This document shows, one piece after another, positions 44,831 to 56,689 of a stretch of 64,000 bases of DNA; positions within the stretch are counted from its first letter, which is position 1, and each line of letters begins with the position of its first letter. The position numbers and the translations under genes were made by a program. The DNA is from Craterostigma plantagineum. Taxonomy: Eukaryota; Streptophyta; Magnoliopsida; Lamiales; Linderniaceae. The stretch spans positions 1 through 64,000 of the forward strand of contig JAPQWV010000338.1 of NCBI GenBank assembly GCA_027422505.1. Reading direction: 5' to 3'. Below the pieces are notes generated by a model, which made no database searches, was not told the origin of the DNA, and saw nothing but the letters and a program-made list of their open reading frames with translations.

Positions 44831-45136
44831 AATGAATAAAATGGAAAGAAAGAACTTTACATTGGATGTGATTCTTGGTCTTTTATCCTTCGTAATTCCA
44901 ACGTGAATAGGGAAAAAAATGAATGCAAATTTTGTATTTCTTATTACCTAGCTTTTGACTTGTCCGAAGGGTTCTTGGCCAATCATACTAGCTTCGACGG
45001 TCAAAACTCATATTCCACAGCTCGATTATACTACAGCGTCGACGATTCGCAAATCCATGCTTGGATAGTAACTGAAACTGGCGAGGAGCGAATATTAAAA
45101 TAAGAGAATAGGAAGCGAGTAGCAGATTTATCTATC
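44831..45136 (+). repeat. 300-bp module, copy 1, with coding-like tail
   Basis: Repeated at 46298-46595; its first part recurs at 48535-48615. The + strand tail (44955-45103) reads SEGFLANHTSFDGQNSYSTA ... HAWIVTETGEERILK and stops. The tail of copy 2 keeps the same frame and stop with mostly conservative changes. Identity unknown. Confidence 0.7.
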
Positions 45137-45335
45137 GAACAGATATAAAAGCATTGGGATGACATTGAAAATTGTCATCAACAATGCAGCTCTAACTGAA
45201 AAACTGAAAAAGAAAGTTATGTACCACTGAAAACCATGTAAGGGATCATTCGCGCCTCAAAGTAGCTCGTTATTGATCATTCAGACTCCATATCTTGAGA
45301 TGACTCATTCTTGTTCATGACCTTTCTTGATGTAA

Positions 45336-45475
45336 TCACCAATAATCTCCACACGAACAAATTCCATCTTTAAAGTAGTGGAACCTACCCGAATCTCTAA
45401 CAGTAATTTCCCTTTGAACAACTTTCGATACAATTTTGATTAGAAGCCGAAAACTTGAGTCACAAATCATAACAC
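45336..45475 (-). pseudogene. PPR-DYW protein C-terminus
   Basis: Minus strand [20 protein letters not shown] then [14 protein letters not shown] and stop: the end of the DYW cytidine-deaminase-like domain of plant organelle RNA-editing PPR proteins. The zinc CxC and the DYW tripeptide are intact. Upstream codons decay into unrelated sequence; the PPR array is absent. Confidence 0.78.
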
Positions 45476-46051
45476 CTAGGCATACAAATTCATGGTCCCC
45501 AACTATATTGAGACACAAATATAACAGTCACATAAGCCCGACCCTACAACAATTTAATGATAGCAAACAATTAACCAAAATTTTTGGCCTAATAAACATT
45601 TCCACATTCACGTACAAAAAAACACAAAGACGATAATAATTGAAGCAAAGATGATGACGACAAATGAACTTATAGCATCTAAGAGAGACACATGTTGCCC
45701 GAGAAAAATTCAGAAGCTTCCGCTACAATTTCATGAAAAATATTTCCACTATTTCCCCAAATAGAACAAATGGAAAAAAACTTCGATAAGCTCTCATATA
45801 AAATAGAGGTGTTGCATGGGCTTAAAGGTGGTGAACATAGCAACCAATATGCCACGGGTCAAATTCCATTTCATTAATGATATAAGAGGGCTTATAACAA
45901 CTGTCGTCTTTCTCGAGACCAATGGCGGCACTTTGTAGCTATATTCATTCAATGTTTCAGCAGAAAATTATTTTGTTCGTTCTGTTCATTTTCTTTTCGG
46001 AATGACTAAAAAATAAAACAATTTTCCAGATAATCAGAAAATTACCACTAC
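45476..46051. other. Unassigned noncoding sequence in the fragment cluster
   Basis: No recognisable gene or repeat seen. Confidence 0.4.
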
Positions 46052-46158
46052 GACTTTCCACTTCCAGTCGCCATGACCACCAATCAATCATTTCCTCGCA
46101 AAATGTCCTCGATTATTTCTTTCTCGTAGGGGTTAAACTTAGAAATTCCGAAGTACTC
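46052..46158 (-). pseudogene. RecQ-family helicase exon (Walker A)
   Basis: A 107-bp exon with AG (TTTTTGTGTAG) and GT borders. Reads YFGISKFNPYEKEIIEDILR and LVVMATGSGKS with one in-frame stop between them. This is motif 0/I of RecQ helicases, which bind ATP and unwind DNA in recombination repair; the WRN/RecQL-like subgroup is most similar by eye. No neighbouring RecQ exon seen. Confidence 0.68.
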
Positions 46159-46297
46159 CTACACAAAAAAGGCAGTGAAAGGACAATGAGTTGAAGCCAG
46201 AAATAAAAGGAATCAACAAAAAAGGAGCGGAAAATGTCGGGGAATACGAAATGACTGAGAACAGACTACATTCTTCTTCAAGACGGTTCCTCCCGAC

Positions 46298-46595
46298 GAA
46301 TGAATAAAATGGAAAGAAAGAAACTTTTCATTGGATGTGACTCTTAGTATTTTGTCCTTTGATATTCCAATGTGAACAGAAAAAATGATTTTGTATTTCT
46401 TATTACCTGGATTTCAATTTCTCCGAAGGGTTCTTGGCCAATCATACCAGCTTCAACGGTCAAAAGTCATATTCCATAGCTCGATTATACTACAGCTTCG
46501 ACGATTCGCAAAGACATGCTTGGATAGTAACTGAAACTGACGGGCAACGAATATTAAAATAAGAGAATAGGAAGCGAATAGCAGATTTATCTATC
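46298..46595 (+). repeat. 300-bp module, copy 2
   Basis: About 90% similar to 44831-45136 by eye. The tail encodes SEGFLANHTSFNGQKSYSIA ... HAWIVTETDGQRILK, then a stop at the same place. Confidence 0.7.
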
Positions 46596-47741
46596 AACTA
46601 TAACGCGTGAGGAGTTTGTCCGAACCTTCTACCACATAATACGTGCTATCTTTATCACCGAAGCTCTTATCCCTGCATCTCCAGTATAAACATGATTTTT
46701 ATGCACTATATGCAGAAAGATCATACAGAATTCCGAGAATGAAAAACCAAAATCAAGAGATCATGAGATATCGCCAAATACTTCATCAGTGATTGATTAG
46801 ACCACTCAAAACTCAATACACGCATCTAAATTAATCACAAACATCTCAATACACTTATAACACACCAACTAAACATACATAAAAACCTTCCACAAACGAA
46901 GCTTGGTACCAAAACGCAGTTTAAGTCAATCAAGCTTAACACTCACACTTGATCAATAGCTGGCGCTTCGCGACTAAGAGTGATTTCTGTTGTCATCATC
47001 TACGTATGAGAGCTTATCGAAGTTTTTTTCCAATTGTTCCATTTGGGAAAACGTATCTACTGTAATATCTCTATATGTCTTTTGACGTAGCATTTGTATC
47101 TTAAGAAGCTGAAGCTCCTCGAAGAAGCTTCGAGGTACACTGAGGCAAAAGCTTCCCCGTCGAAGCCCGCTTCAAGTTAGCTGTCAAATAGTCATAAAAA
47201 AATAGCTATAATAATGTCTGTCTATGACTCCAAAGATTGAAAAAAAAGCCATAAAGATGTAATCTTTGAGCAGGGAAAAAAGAAACAAAAATGTTTGATG
47301 CATACCGAAGGATTAGAAGGATCATTGGGTTTAAACTGGCTGAAGTTCTGCGGGTCTCTAAAAGGCCAACTGTTCAGCTTTCTTGCATCATGTACATCAA
47401 GAAAAAAGTTCAAAATTGATGAGAGAAATCTATAGAACAATCAAGAGAGTACTAATTAAGCTTGGCACATACATAACTATCTATGTTTTGTGGAAAGGGA
47501 CAAAGAGCTACACGGTATAATTCAGTTCTTGAAAGAAAGACAGCTAGAGCTTACGTGACGAGCCTTTAGAACCACCCTTCGATCATTGGCAAGAAGGTAA
47601 GTCCCAAAGATCAGAGGCGATGCACGGGATGATGGAAATTACACAAACACATAATAAGAACAAATCAATAGGACCTCAACAGTCGTGCAAAAGAGGTTTC
47701 AAAGAGTGCAAAGTGAGAAACCACTTCGGGTTCGTGTGAGG
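46596..47741. other. Unassigned sequence in the fragment cluster
   Basis: No gene assigned. A short + strand stretch near 47105-47175 (LKKLKLLEEASRYTEAKASP) is coding-like but too short to call. Confidence 0.35.
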
Positions 47742-48391
<650 letters not shown>

Positions 48392-48534
48392 ACCGTCGTC
48401 CATACTACGATAGTGGCCCAATCCTGTTATGCAATTTCGTGCAGAACAACCACCTTCTGCCGCCGTCGAATTGGAAGAAACAGGTACCGCGGCGTGCGCA
48501 AGAGGCTTGATGGGCTGTTGATGATCGCCGCTAA

Positions 48535-48615
48535 ATGAAAATAGAAAGAAAAACTTTTCATTGGATTGGAGCGATTGTTTGTCTTTGGTCCTTTGATCTC
48601 CCAACGTGAATGGCA
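48535..48615 (+). repeat. 300-bp module, partial copy 3
   Basis: GAAAGAAAAACTTTTCATTG ... CAACGTGAATGG matches the first 80 bp of the module at 44831 and 46298. Confidence 0.6.
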
Positions 48616-49218
48616 TTTGGTAATTCTACTCAACAATAGACCTAAAATGGTCATTAAATTTACAAATTCTATAATACCAAAAATACCCTCGCGTGGCACA
48701 ATCAGTGTTCTATAAGGGGATGGCAATTTTCATAAATAAATCCTCATATAAGCCTAAGTTTGAAGCCTTCTACCAACTTATATATATAATATATATATGA
48801 CTAACAATAATGTATGATATAATACGCATTTGAGCAAATAATAGTATTGTTTATTTTATTATCTAGAAAGGACAGCTATCTCCAGGACATTTAATTTAGG
48901 TAAGGTTTTTTCTCGAACGAATTATACATCAAACTTCATCGCATTCCCCATATTCGATTCGTTGCCACTTAAATTGACCCAAAACTTGTCTATGCTATGG
49001 GACAACAATCGATTTCGTTCTAAACTCCCTATGCTTCATCCAAAGTGCAACAAAGCCAACAATAATAAGAGAACTAAGTGATTCGAACTGTGAGTTATCG
49101 CTTCCATCCCTTGGACCAGCGAGACACTTAATTTAAAATTGGTTGAAACATTATTGTACATCCTTAGGATAATCACGAATCTTTTTTTCCGTTTCTTGAA
49201 GCAGTTTGATCGTAATTA
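48616..49218. other. Unassigned AT-rich sequence
   Basis: No gene. A TA-rich microsatellite lies at 48781-48798. Confidence 0.5.
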
Positions 49219-49463
49219 TACTCCATTCGTCCAGCTAATTTTATCACATTTTTTCCATTTCGGGCGTCCCAATAATTTTATCACCTTTCCTTATTTAGCA
49301 AAACACTATCACAAACAATCAATATTATAATATTTAATATTCTTAAAAGACGTGTTAAAATATACACTTTTTTATCTTTTCATTATACTATATTATTATA
49401 ATAATGCCACCTTAATTGCGTGTCCAGCAACTTATGTGTAAAGTTGATGGGACGGAGGGTGTA
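49219..49463. mobile_element. Stowaway-type MITE (Tc1/mariner group)
   Basis: A 241-bp AT-rich element at 49221-49461 between TA dinucleotides (49219-49220, 49462-49463). Ends CTCCATTCGTCC and GGACGGAGGGTG are the degenerate CTCCGTCC-type inverted repeats of Stowaway elements. Noncoding; moved by a mariner transposase in trans. Confidence 0.85.
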
Positions 49464-49472
49464 TTATTTATT
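49464..49472. repeat. MULE target site duplication TTATTTATT (left)
   Basis: 9-bp TTATTTATT, matching 58849-58857; it starts immediately after the TA of the Stowaway element. Confidence 0.8.
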
Positions 49473-49724
49473 GAGTTAATTTCGTTCCAGCCCCACATAA
49501 GCAACTTTCATTTGGATTCAGCCCCAATTGCTTTAAATTTCAGTTTAAAACACCCATCTCAAGTTTGCTTAGAGTTAAGGACCCAAATGTGCTAAAATGA
49601 CCCATCTGCCCTCATCTGTTGCGAAAATTTACAAAGATATGCCATCAACCCTCTCGTGCGAACCATCAGCCCCAATTGCCATTTGTTGATTTATTACAAC
49701 ACCCACCTTGAAATCTCCGAAATC

Positions 49725-51500
49725 TTAGACGTTATTGAGCGGAAAAGGTAAAATCGAGCTCAATTTCTCATGGGTTCTCATAACGAAGGAACATTTCGAT
49801 GTTATGTTGGAATAATGCTTCAAACTCAATTCGAAAATTTTGGTACAAACACGAGTGAATCTCGACGTTTGTGCTCGAAGAATGTGGATTCACACCAATT
49901 CGGATGTGGGTCTTAGTAGTCGACAGGAAATTACAACGAATCTTAACGCGACCTAAGATCCAAACATTTTCAATTTCTGTAATAAATCACTTTAACTGGG
50001 TACCACTTTCTGCTCGTACGATAACACTACCATCAAAAACTATACCAGATTCTTAACATTAACGAATAAATGTTGCCTCAGTAATAACAACTAATTCTTC
50101 GAAAAAAAAGTAACAAATAATTAAAAAACAATAACGTGTCACGAGAAAGATAAAAAAATTCCAGTAACACATCACGTCACCTTGCTACCACTTGCGTCTC
50201 TTCGGAAACAATATCCTGATAAATAATAACAGATGACTAGTACATAGGAACAAATGTTGCATAATGTATCTCAAAAAAATGAGAAAACAAAAACAGTTTA
50301 TTTCCTATAATAACTACATGCAACTAGTACGGACTAGGGTGTCAAGAGGAAGATCAAAAATCCGTACGACACCCAAAATGCCCCGAAATCTTCTCATATA
50401 TTTTCGACGTTATTGAGCGAAAAAGGTAAATCGAGGTCAATTTCTCAGGGTCCTCGTAACAAACGAAAATTTTCGATGTTATGTTGTAATAATGCTTGTA
50501 ACTCAGTTCAAAAATTTTGGTACAAACACGAGTGAAATATCAACGTTTGTGGTAGAAGAATGTGGATTCACACCAATTCGGATGTGGGTCTTAATAATCG
50601 ACACGAAATTACAACGAATATTGGCGCGACGTAAGATCCAAACATTTTTCAATTTCTGTAACAATTCATTTCTCTGGGTACCAATTTCGGCTCGTACGAT
50701 AACACTACCATAAAAAAACATATACCATATTCTTAACATTAACGAATAAATATTGCCTCAGTAATAACAACTAGTTCTTCGAAAAAAAAGTAATAAATAA
50801 TTAGAAATCAATAATGTGTCACGAGAAAGATAAAAAATCCCAGTAACACATCACGTTACCTTGCTACCACTTGTGTCTCTTTCGGAAACAACATCCTCAT
50901 AAACAATAACATATAGCTAGTACTTAGAAACACATGTTGCATTATGTATAACAAAAAATGAGAAAACAAAGACGGTTTATTTCCTATAATAACTACATGC
51001 AACTAGTACGGACTAGTGTGTCAAGAGGAAGATAAAAAATTCGTACGACACCCCAAACGCCCTGAAATCTCATATATCTTCGACGTTATTGAGCGAAATG
51101 GGTAAAATCGATCTCAAATTCTCATGAGTCCTCGTAACAAACGAAATTTTCGATGTTATGTTGGAATAATGCTTCAAACTCAATTCGAAAATTTCGGTAC
51201 AAACACGAGTGAATTCTTGACGTTTGTGCTCGAATAATGTGGATTAACCAATTCGGATGTAGGTCTTAGTAATCGACACGAAAATACAATGAATATTGCC
51301 GCGACCTAAGATCCAAACATTTTCAATTTCAGTAACAAATCACCTTACCTGGGTACCAGGTTCTGCTCGTACGGAAACAGTACCATAAAAGACTATACCA
51401 TATTCTTAGCAATGACAAATTAATGTTGCCTCAGAAATAACAAATAATTCTTTGAAAAAAAAAGTAATAACAAATAATTAGAAACAACATAAAATAATTG
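49725..51500. repeat. Left subterminal tandem array, about 677-bp period
   Basis: Three head-to-tail copies (about 49725, 50403, 51079). The marker GTTATTGAGCG occurs at 49731, 50409 and 51085. Each contains ACAAACACGAGTGAA, AATGTGGATT and AAGATCCAAACATTTT. Copy 3 is cut short before the Ulp1-like gene. Open stretches inside are not genes. Confidence 0.88.
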
Positions 51501-51660
51501 AAAGTGTTTTTTGCTTATAAAAACTTTGTGGCTGAAAACGCTTATCACAGAGTAACATTTTTGCTGCGTTATATTACCAGAAACACTTCCACTGTGAATT
51601 AAACCAACATCTCGTCCAAGAATACCAAAAAACCCTTAGTTCGAACGCAAAATAATCCAG

Positions 51661-53690
51661 ATGGCTCGAAAAAAAATCATCCCCCCTGCGCGACGGTTTG
51701 GCCAGAATCCGATGAAAAAAGGTGTAGAGAAGGCCGGGTCAGACTCCGCTAGGACGAAGCCGTTGACCTCTGTTGGAGAGAAAAGCTTAATCCCAAGAAG
51801 TAGATGCCAACCGGAATTTTTCCGCAAGAAGATGACCGAAATTCTAGGAGATGGTGGGTCTCATCGACAAGCTTTGGAGAGGACACCATTTGCTCCATTC
51901 TTTGGTGTAAGCCCTTGTGAAATCCCAGGCGGGAAGTTGTTGGCGATGTTGAATCGGTTTACACCAGATGCGCTGGGTTTCAGGTTTGGAGTAGATACTG
52001 TCATACCATTTTCGGTTAGGGTGGGTTGAGGGCGAATGGCATTTTTGTCGATTTAAGTTTCAAACCTGTCGGCGAAATTATCATAGGAGATGTTTTCCAA
52101 GTAATGAAAAAAAAAGATTAGATTTATCGAAATGAAGTTATTAAGGTATTGGAAGAGTTAAGGAAAAAATCTGATAGGGTTAGTCTAGAAGATTTGCTCG
52201 TCTGTACGTATTATTGGTGTTTGTCTGCATTTTATTTCCAACGTCGACTTATTGAATCCTAGAGTTCCTCTTCACGTATGTCGAGGAGATTGAAGCATTA
52301 GATGATTATGCTTGGGGTCAGGCATGTCATGCCTTTTCAATCATATCAATCCTTCAGAAACCAAGTTATGTTGATGGGTGCACACTCGGTTTCTTGGTAC
52401 GTACGTTGGATTAATATTTTCTGTTTTTGAGGTATACATCGTTTAACATAACTACAACGACTTTCAGATATGGGTCTACGAGCACGCCCCGTCACTCGGT
52501 AAAAGAGAGGTACTTCACGCCATTCCTCATTTCACGGGGTGGATGGACCCAACGACACGACCTAGTGAGGCAAAGACCGAAAAGCTCATCGGGAGTTTGA
52601 GGTCGTACGAAATTCCACATCCCATTGTTCTCCGCATGGTAGCGTACGAGAGACTTATTGCTCCTCCAGATGGTCTATGAATTGCGGAAGGCAAGAAGAT
52701 AGATGAGGCAACGTGGCGTCGAATGAGCAGATTTGACGTGGATGAGGCTAATGTTGCAGATGAGGTGAATGTGGGTAATAAAGATTGTGGGGCTGCGAAG
52801 AATGTGGGTGCTGATGTTGTTTCTGAAGAGGTGAATACAGATAAGCAAGATGAGGTTGAGGCTGAGGCTGTGAGGGAGGATGAGGTTGTGACTGAGGCTG
52901 AGAGGGGGGTTGGAGTTGGGTCTGAGGATCATTTAGAGGACGAGATGGAGATTGATGTCAAGGCTGAGAAGGAGGTCTCAGGTGCCGAGTCTGAGGCTGA
53001 GAAGGAAGAAATGAAGGGTGGTGAGTCTGATGTTGAGGCTGAGGAGGCCAAGGGTGACGAGGCTGAGAAAGAGGTCTCGGGTGCCGAGTCTGAGGCTGAG
53101 GAGGAAATGAAGGGTGGTGAGTCTGATGTTGAGGCTGAGGAGGCCAAGGGTGCCGAGGCTGAGAAGGAGGCCAAGGGTGCCGAGTCGGAGGCTGAGAAGG
53201 AGGCCAAGGGTGCAGATACTGAGAATGAGGCAGTGTTGGATGCCGAGGCTGAGAAGGAGGCATTGAAGGGGGCCGAGTCTGATGGTGAGTCTAAGGCTGG
53301 CCCTGATGTTTATGCGCTACTTAAGAGTTTTTATGGAGGTTTTGACGGTTGATGCGGAGTATAAGCAATATGTAGCCTCCATGAATGTTCCTGAGGTGTC
53401 CACTCCACAAGCTTCTATTGCACAAAATGTAATGAATTGTCGCTGCCAATACATGCAGCACATAAAAGTTGCGTCGCTGCCAGATTCGAAGGTCGCAAAT
53501 GGTAGTTGTCGACGACGGATTCACGGTAGCATGGATTGTGGGGTCTGGGTATGCATGTTCGGCGAGGTTCTTTGTCGCGATGATGTGTTGTTTTGGGCCA
53601 AGGTTAATGAGACTGAGGCTGTAGAAAGCTTTAGGGCTCGCATTTTGGCCGGATTACTAGTCTTTGCTGTTTGTGGTGTGTAAGTTGGAA
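51661..53690 (+). pseudogene. MULE-borne Ulp1-like protease gene, degenerate
   Basis: Starts MARKKIIPPARRFGQNP, then a DUF1985/plant-mobile-domain-like region (FAPFFGVSPCEIPGGKLLAM, LGFRFGVDTVIPFSVR) to 52029. After frameshifts: SLEDLLVCTYYWCLSAF (52180-52240), LDDYAWGQACHAF (52296-52335), IWVYEHAPSLGKREVLHAIP (52470-52530). An acidic repeat fills 52723-53330. The end (53350-53690) holds HGSMDCGVWVCMFGEVLCRD, the Cys subdomain of Ulp1/SENP peptidases, but no His-Asp part upstream, so it is probably inactive. In whole relatives the domain cleaves SUMO-like tails; its use to the transposon is unknown. Confidence 0.72.
52950..53290 (+). repeat. Coding minisatellite (acidic repeat)
   Basis: Repeats on GAGGCTGAGAAGGAGG and GGTGCCGAGTCTGAGGC, giving the protein units EAEKE, GAESEAEKE and GGESDVEAEEAKG. 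A unit of about 90-96 bp is duplicated (52965-53060 and 53060-53155). Confidence 0.85.
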
Positions 53691-54700
53691 CCCTTGATGT
53701 TTTTGGTGTTTTGATCTCCTATGAAACAATACTTTTGGACTTCATGTGTTATTTATCTTAATGTGGGTGTTTGATGTAAGACAATGATGTTAATGTAGGT
53801 TTTTATGTCCGTGTTTTATTAGTAAAAACTATTATTAACGCAAAAATTATGTTAAAGTTCGAATACTACAAGTACGTAATGTTGAACAGAATATACTAAT
53901 GCCATACCAGATAAGGAAGAAGTTTCTAGAGTGTTCGTGATGTTTCCAGGAAGTCAATTGGTATATCATGATTCTGTCGCTAGTGTTACCACATTAACAC
54001 GATAAAATACTACATGATTGTTGAGAAGGAGGCAAGACAAACAAAAATTTTGACAGATTTTATGAATAATTATGCCATATAATACCTTCACTGTACCACT
54101 TCGCAAATTCTAGATATTACGAGAATTATTTGAATTTAAACTAACGAAGTCATCCAAAACCAACGAATTCATTGGAAAAATACACTATTTGATGAAGTTA
54201 ACTAACGAATTCATTGGAGAATCCCGTTACACAAACATTGATGTTAGAGGCAGTGATGTTGAAGCCAATTGTCTTGTAATCAAGATCACCTTCATTAGTG
54301 AACATGTCTTTCTACAAGTTAAAACGAAACATTCTGACATGGAAATTCAACATTACATCACAAAGACCGATAGAATATACAAGATATTAAAATTCAACAT
54401 TACATCACAAAGACCGATAGAATATACAAGATATTATAAATATTATATCGTGAGTAACTTTGGTATACACGATAATATAGATATTATATCGCAATAAACC
54501 TAATACCACATAGAAGTACGGTAATACTAAATGACATTTGAAAACTAAGCATAAACGCGGAAATCGTAACATAAGTATACACACTAATACCGGGAAATAG
54601 TTTATCTTTACCACTTGATTACAGTACTAGTTTATATAAGCCACGTTTTATACCTATTAACTTGAGGGACATACCACATTATTTGACGAGCCCCCTTGTT
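53691..54700. other. MULE spacer with a 47-bp tandem duplication
   Basis: Noncoding DNA between the two MULE genes. A perfect 47-bp direct duplication starts at 54344 and 54391 (AATTCAACATTACATCACAA...). No gene supported. Confidence 0.75.
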
Positions 54701-56325
54701 GCCAAATAATTGCAATTCCTGCCTAAATTATTGAAATCCCGCCTAAACTTGATAACACAAGTTGCACCGAAAATAACAATTAACGACTTACTGGTACCAC
54801 CTGATTTTTTCAGAAAATTAGGCGGGATAACCAATCTTCCCGCCCTAGTAATGTTATCATCATCGAGCATGGACCGGGAAAGAAATCACACTACAAAAAT
54901 TCATGGGCTTCACAACGGATCTTATAATAGATTGAGGTGGTATTGCAATGCAGTCAAGACAACAAATCCAGGTAGTGTGGCCGATTGTGAAGTTTATGGT
55001 GATACGAATAAATTCGGAGATTATTTGTTAGCTTCCATGCTTGCATTATTGGCTTCGTTCGGGGTTGTAGACCATTAATCTTCTTGGACGGCACACACAT
55101 CAAGAACAAGCACAAAGGTTGTTTGCTTAGTGTTGTCTCAAAAGACGCAAACGATGGCCTTTTTACGGGCGCATATGCAGGTTTGTGAATTTGACAACAT
55201 TATTAGAGGTCATAACAATTAATTGCATTTGGTAACAATATGTGGAGATATGATAACAGATTATTTACGTTGGATAACAAATTGTCTCTTTCTAATACTC
55301 GCAGTGGTAGATGCAGAGTCAACTATTAATTGGGAGTGGTTTCTCTTGAAGCTGAGAGCGATCTTGTGCTACCATGGAATCGGCAATTTCAGCTATTATA
55401 CACGTTTCTCCGATCGGAATGAGGGGCTCGTTCACGGCGTCCCCGACATGTTTCCAGGAAGTCACCACGCTTACTGTCTAAGACACGTGGTTGATAATTT
55501 CCGGACAACGGTGTTGAGAAAGAACCTCTTCAGGAACAAAAGGCATTGGACAACAAAGTTCAAGAAAGCTGCATATTCTCCTTATCCAAATGATTTCATT
55601 ACATTCACTACTGAAGTCACAAAAGCATTTAAGGAAGCTGAAGATTTCATTAAGGCTTCGAAGCCTAATAACTGGGCCAGTTCATTATTGAGAGGCAAGA
55701 GATGGGGAATCATCGACAACAACATTGCCGAGAGTTGGAATAGCTGGGTGCGCGAGGCTCGGGCCATGCCCAATGTTGGAATGGTCGACGAAATACGACG
55801 AAAGATCATGATAATGATGAACAACAAAAGAACCGATGCGCACAAACAAGTCGGCTATTTGTGTAAGAAGCTGGAAAATAAATTGAAGTCCAACATGGAA
55901 CAATCTCGTACCTTATATGTTGATACTTCGTGAGTTTTGAGGTTATAGAAAATGGGAAAAAATTTGCCGTGGACTTAACTAACAAGACATGTTCGTGCAG
56001 ATTCTTCCAATTGGAGAGCATACCTTGTAAGCATGCTTGTTCCTCCATTCTATCTTTAGGTCTCTCACCTTATGATTTCTGTGACCCGTACTATAGTTTA
56101 CCAAAATACCAAGAGGCCTATATGTCCTATATAAATCCAATCCCTTCCAATACTGTCGATGAAAATCCACCAGTTGAAGACGTCGCCGAACCTAATGTTC
56201 AGCGACCCCCGGGTCGTCCACGAACGAAGAGACTGCCATCGCAAATTAAGGATTTTCGTCCATTAAAGTGCGGAAGATGTAAGCGGAACAGGCACAATCG
56301 CAGAACCTTTAAGGAAGCAATATGA
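54701..56325 (+). pseudogene. MULE transposase (MURA-type) with SWIM zinc finger
   Basis: KIHGLHNGSYNRLRWYCNAV and TTNPGSVADCEVY lead, after one frameshift near 55015, into FLDGTHIKNKHKG (first catalytic Asp). A clean 124-bp intron (55181-55304) separates AYA from VVDAESTINWEWF. Exon 2 has RFSDRNEGL (second Asp), CLRHVVDNF, RWGIIDNNIAESWNSW (Glu) and, after a shift near 55925, the SWIM finger CSCRFFQLESIPCKHA (CxC...CxH). It ends with a basic PPGRPRTKRL segment and a knuckle whose last Cys is Phe (NRRTF). The N-terminal DNA-binding region is missing or unrecognised upstream of 54890. Confidence 0.88.
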
Positions 56326-56689
56326 TGTTTTCGTATGTGTTTTGTCCTTTTGTCATTCACAATCTGTGAATGTACTTAGTATGGGCATGTTTTTTGTACA
56401 ACCAAGCGAAGCATTACCATACGTGTTTTCTCCTATGTGTACATCATGTGCACCTGGCTTGCAAATTGAATGTTTTTAGTATATTGGTGGTACCATTCTG
56501 TTCATACCAATAAGTGTTTGCGTGGTAATAGTAGTACTTAAAAAAACAACAGATTATTATTGCAAAAATATCAAAATTTCTAATATAGTAACGGAACACG
56601 TGCCCCCAATACCTTTTCGTCCCCAAAATTATAATTCGCAAATCAAAAAGCAAATAAAGGACGTTTGGTAATAATAATTATATGCCTGT

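Noticed and set aside
48430..48540. Possible AP2/ERF domain start (RYRGVRKR)
   Set aside because: Only about seven residues fit before the match is lost; too short to call, though it would suit the gene-fragment cluster.
49871..50739. Repeated short open frames with ECGFTPIRMWVL
   Set aside because: Produced by the 677-bp tandem units.
53282..53352. Separate gene starting in the acidic repeat
   Set aside because: It overlaps the acidic frame; the DCG motif downstream fits better as the C-terminus of the same broken ULP-like gene.
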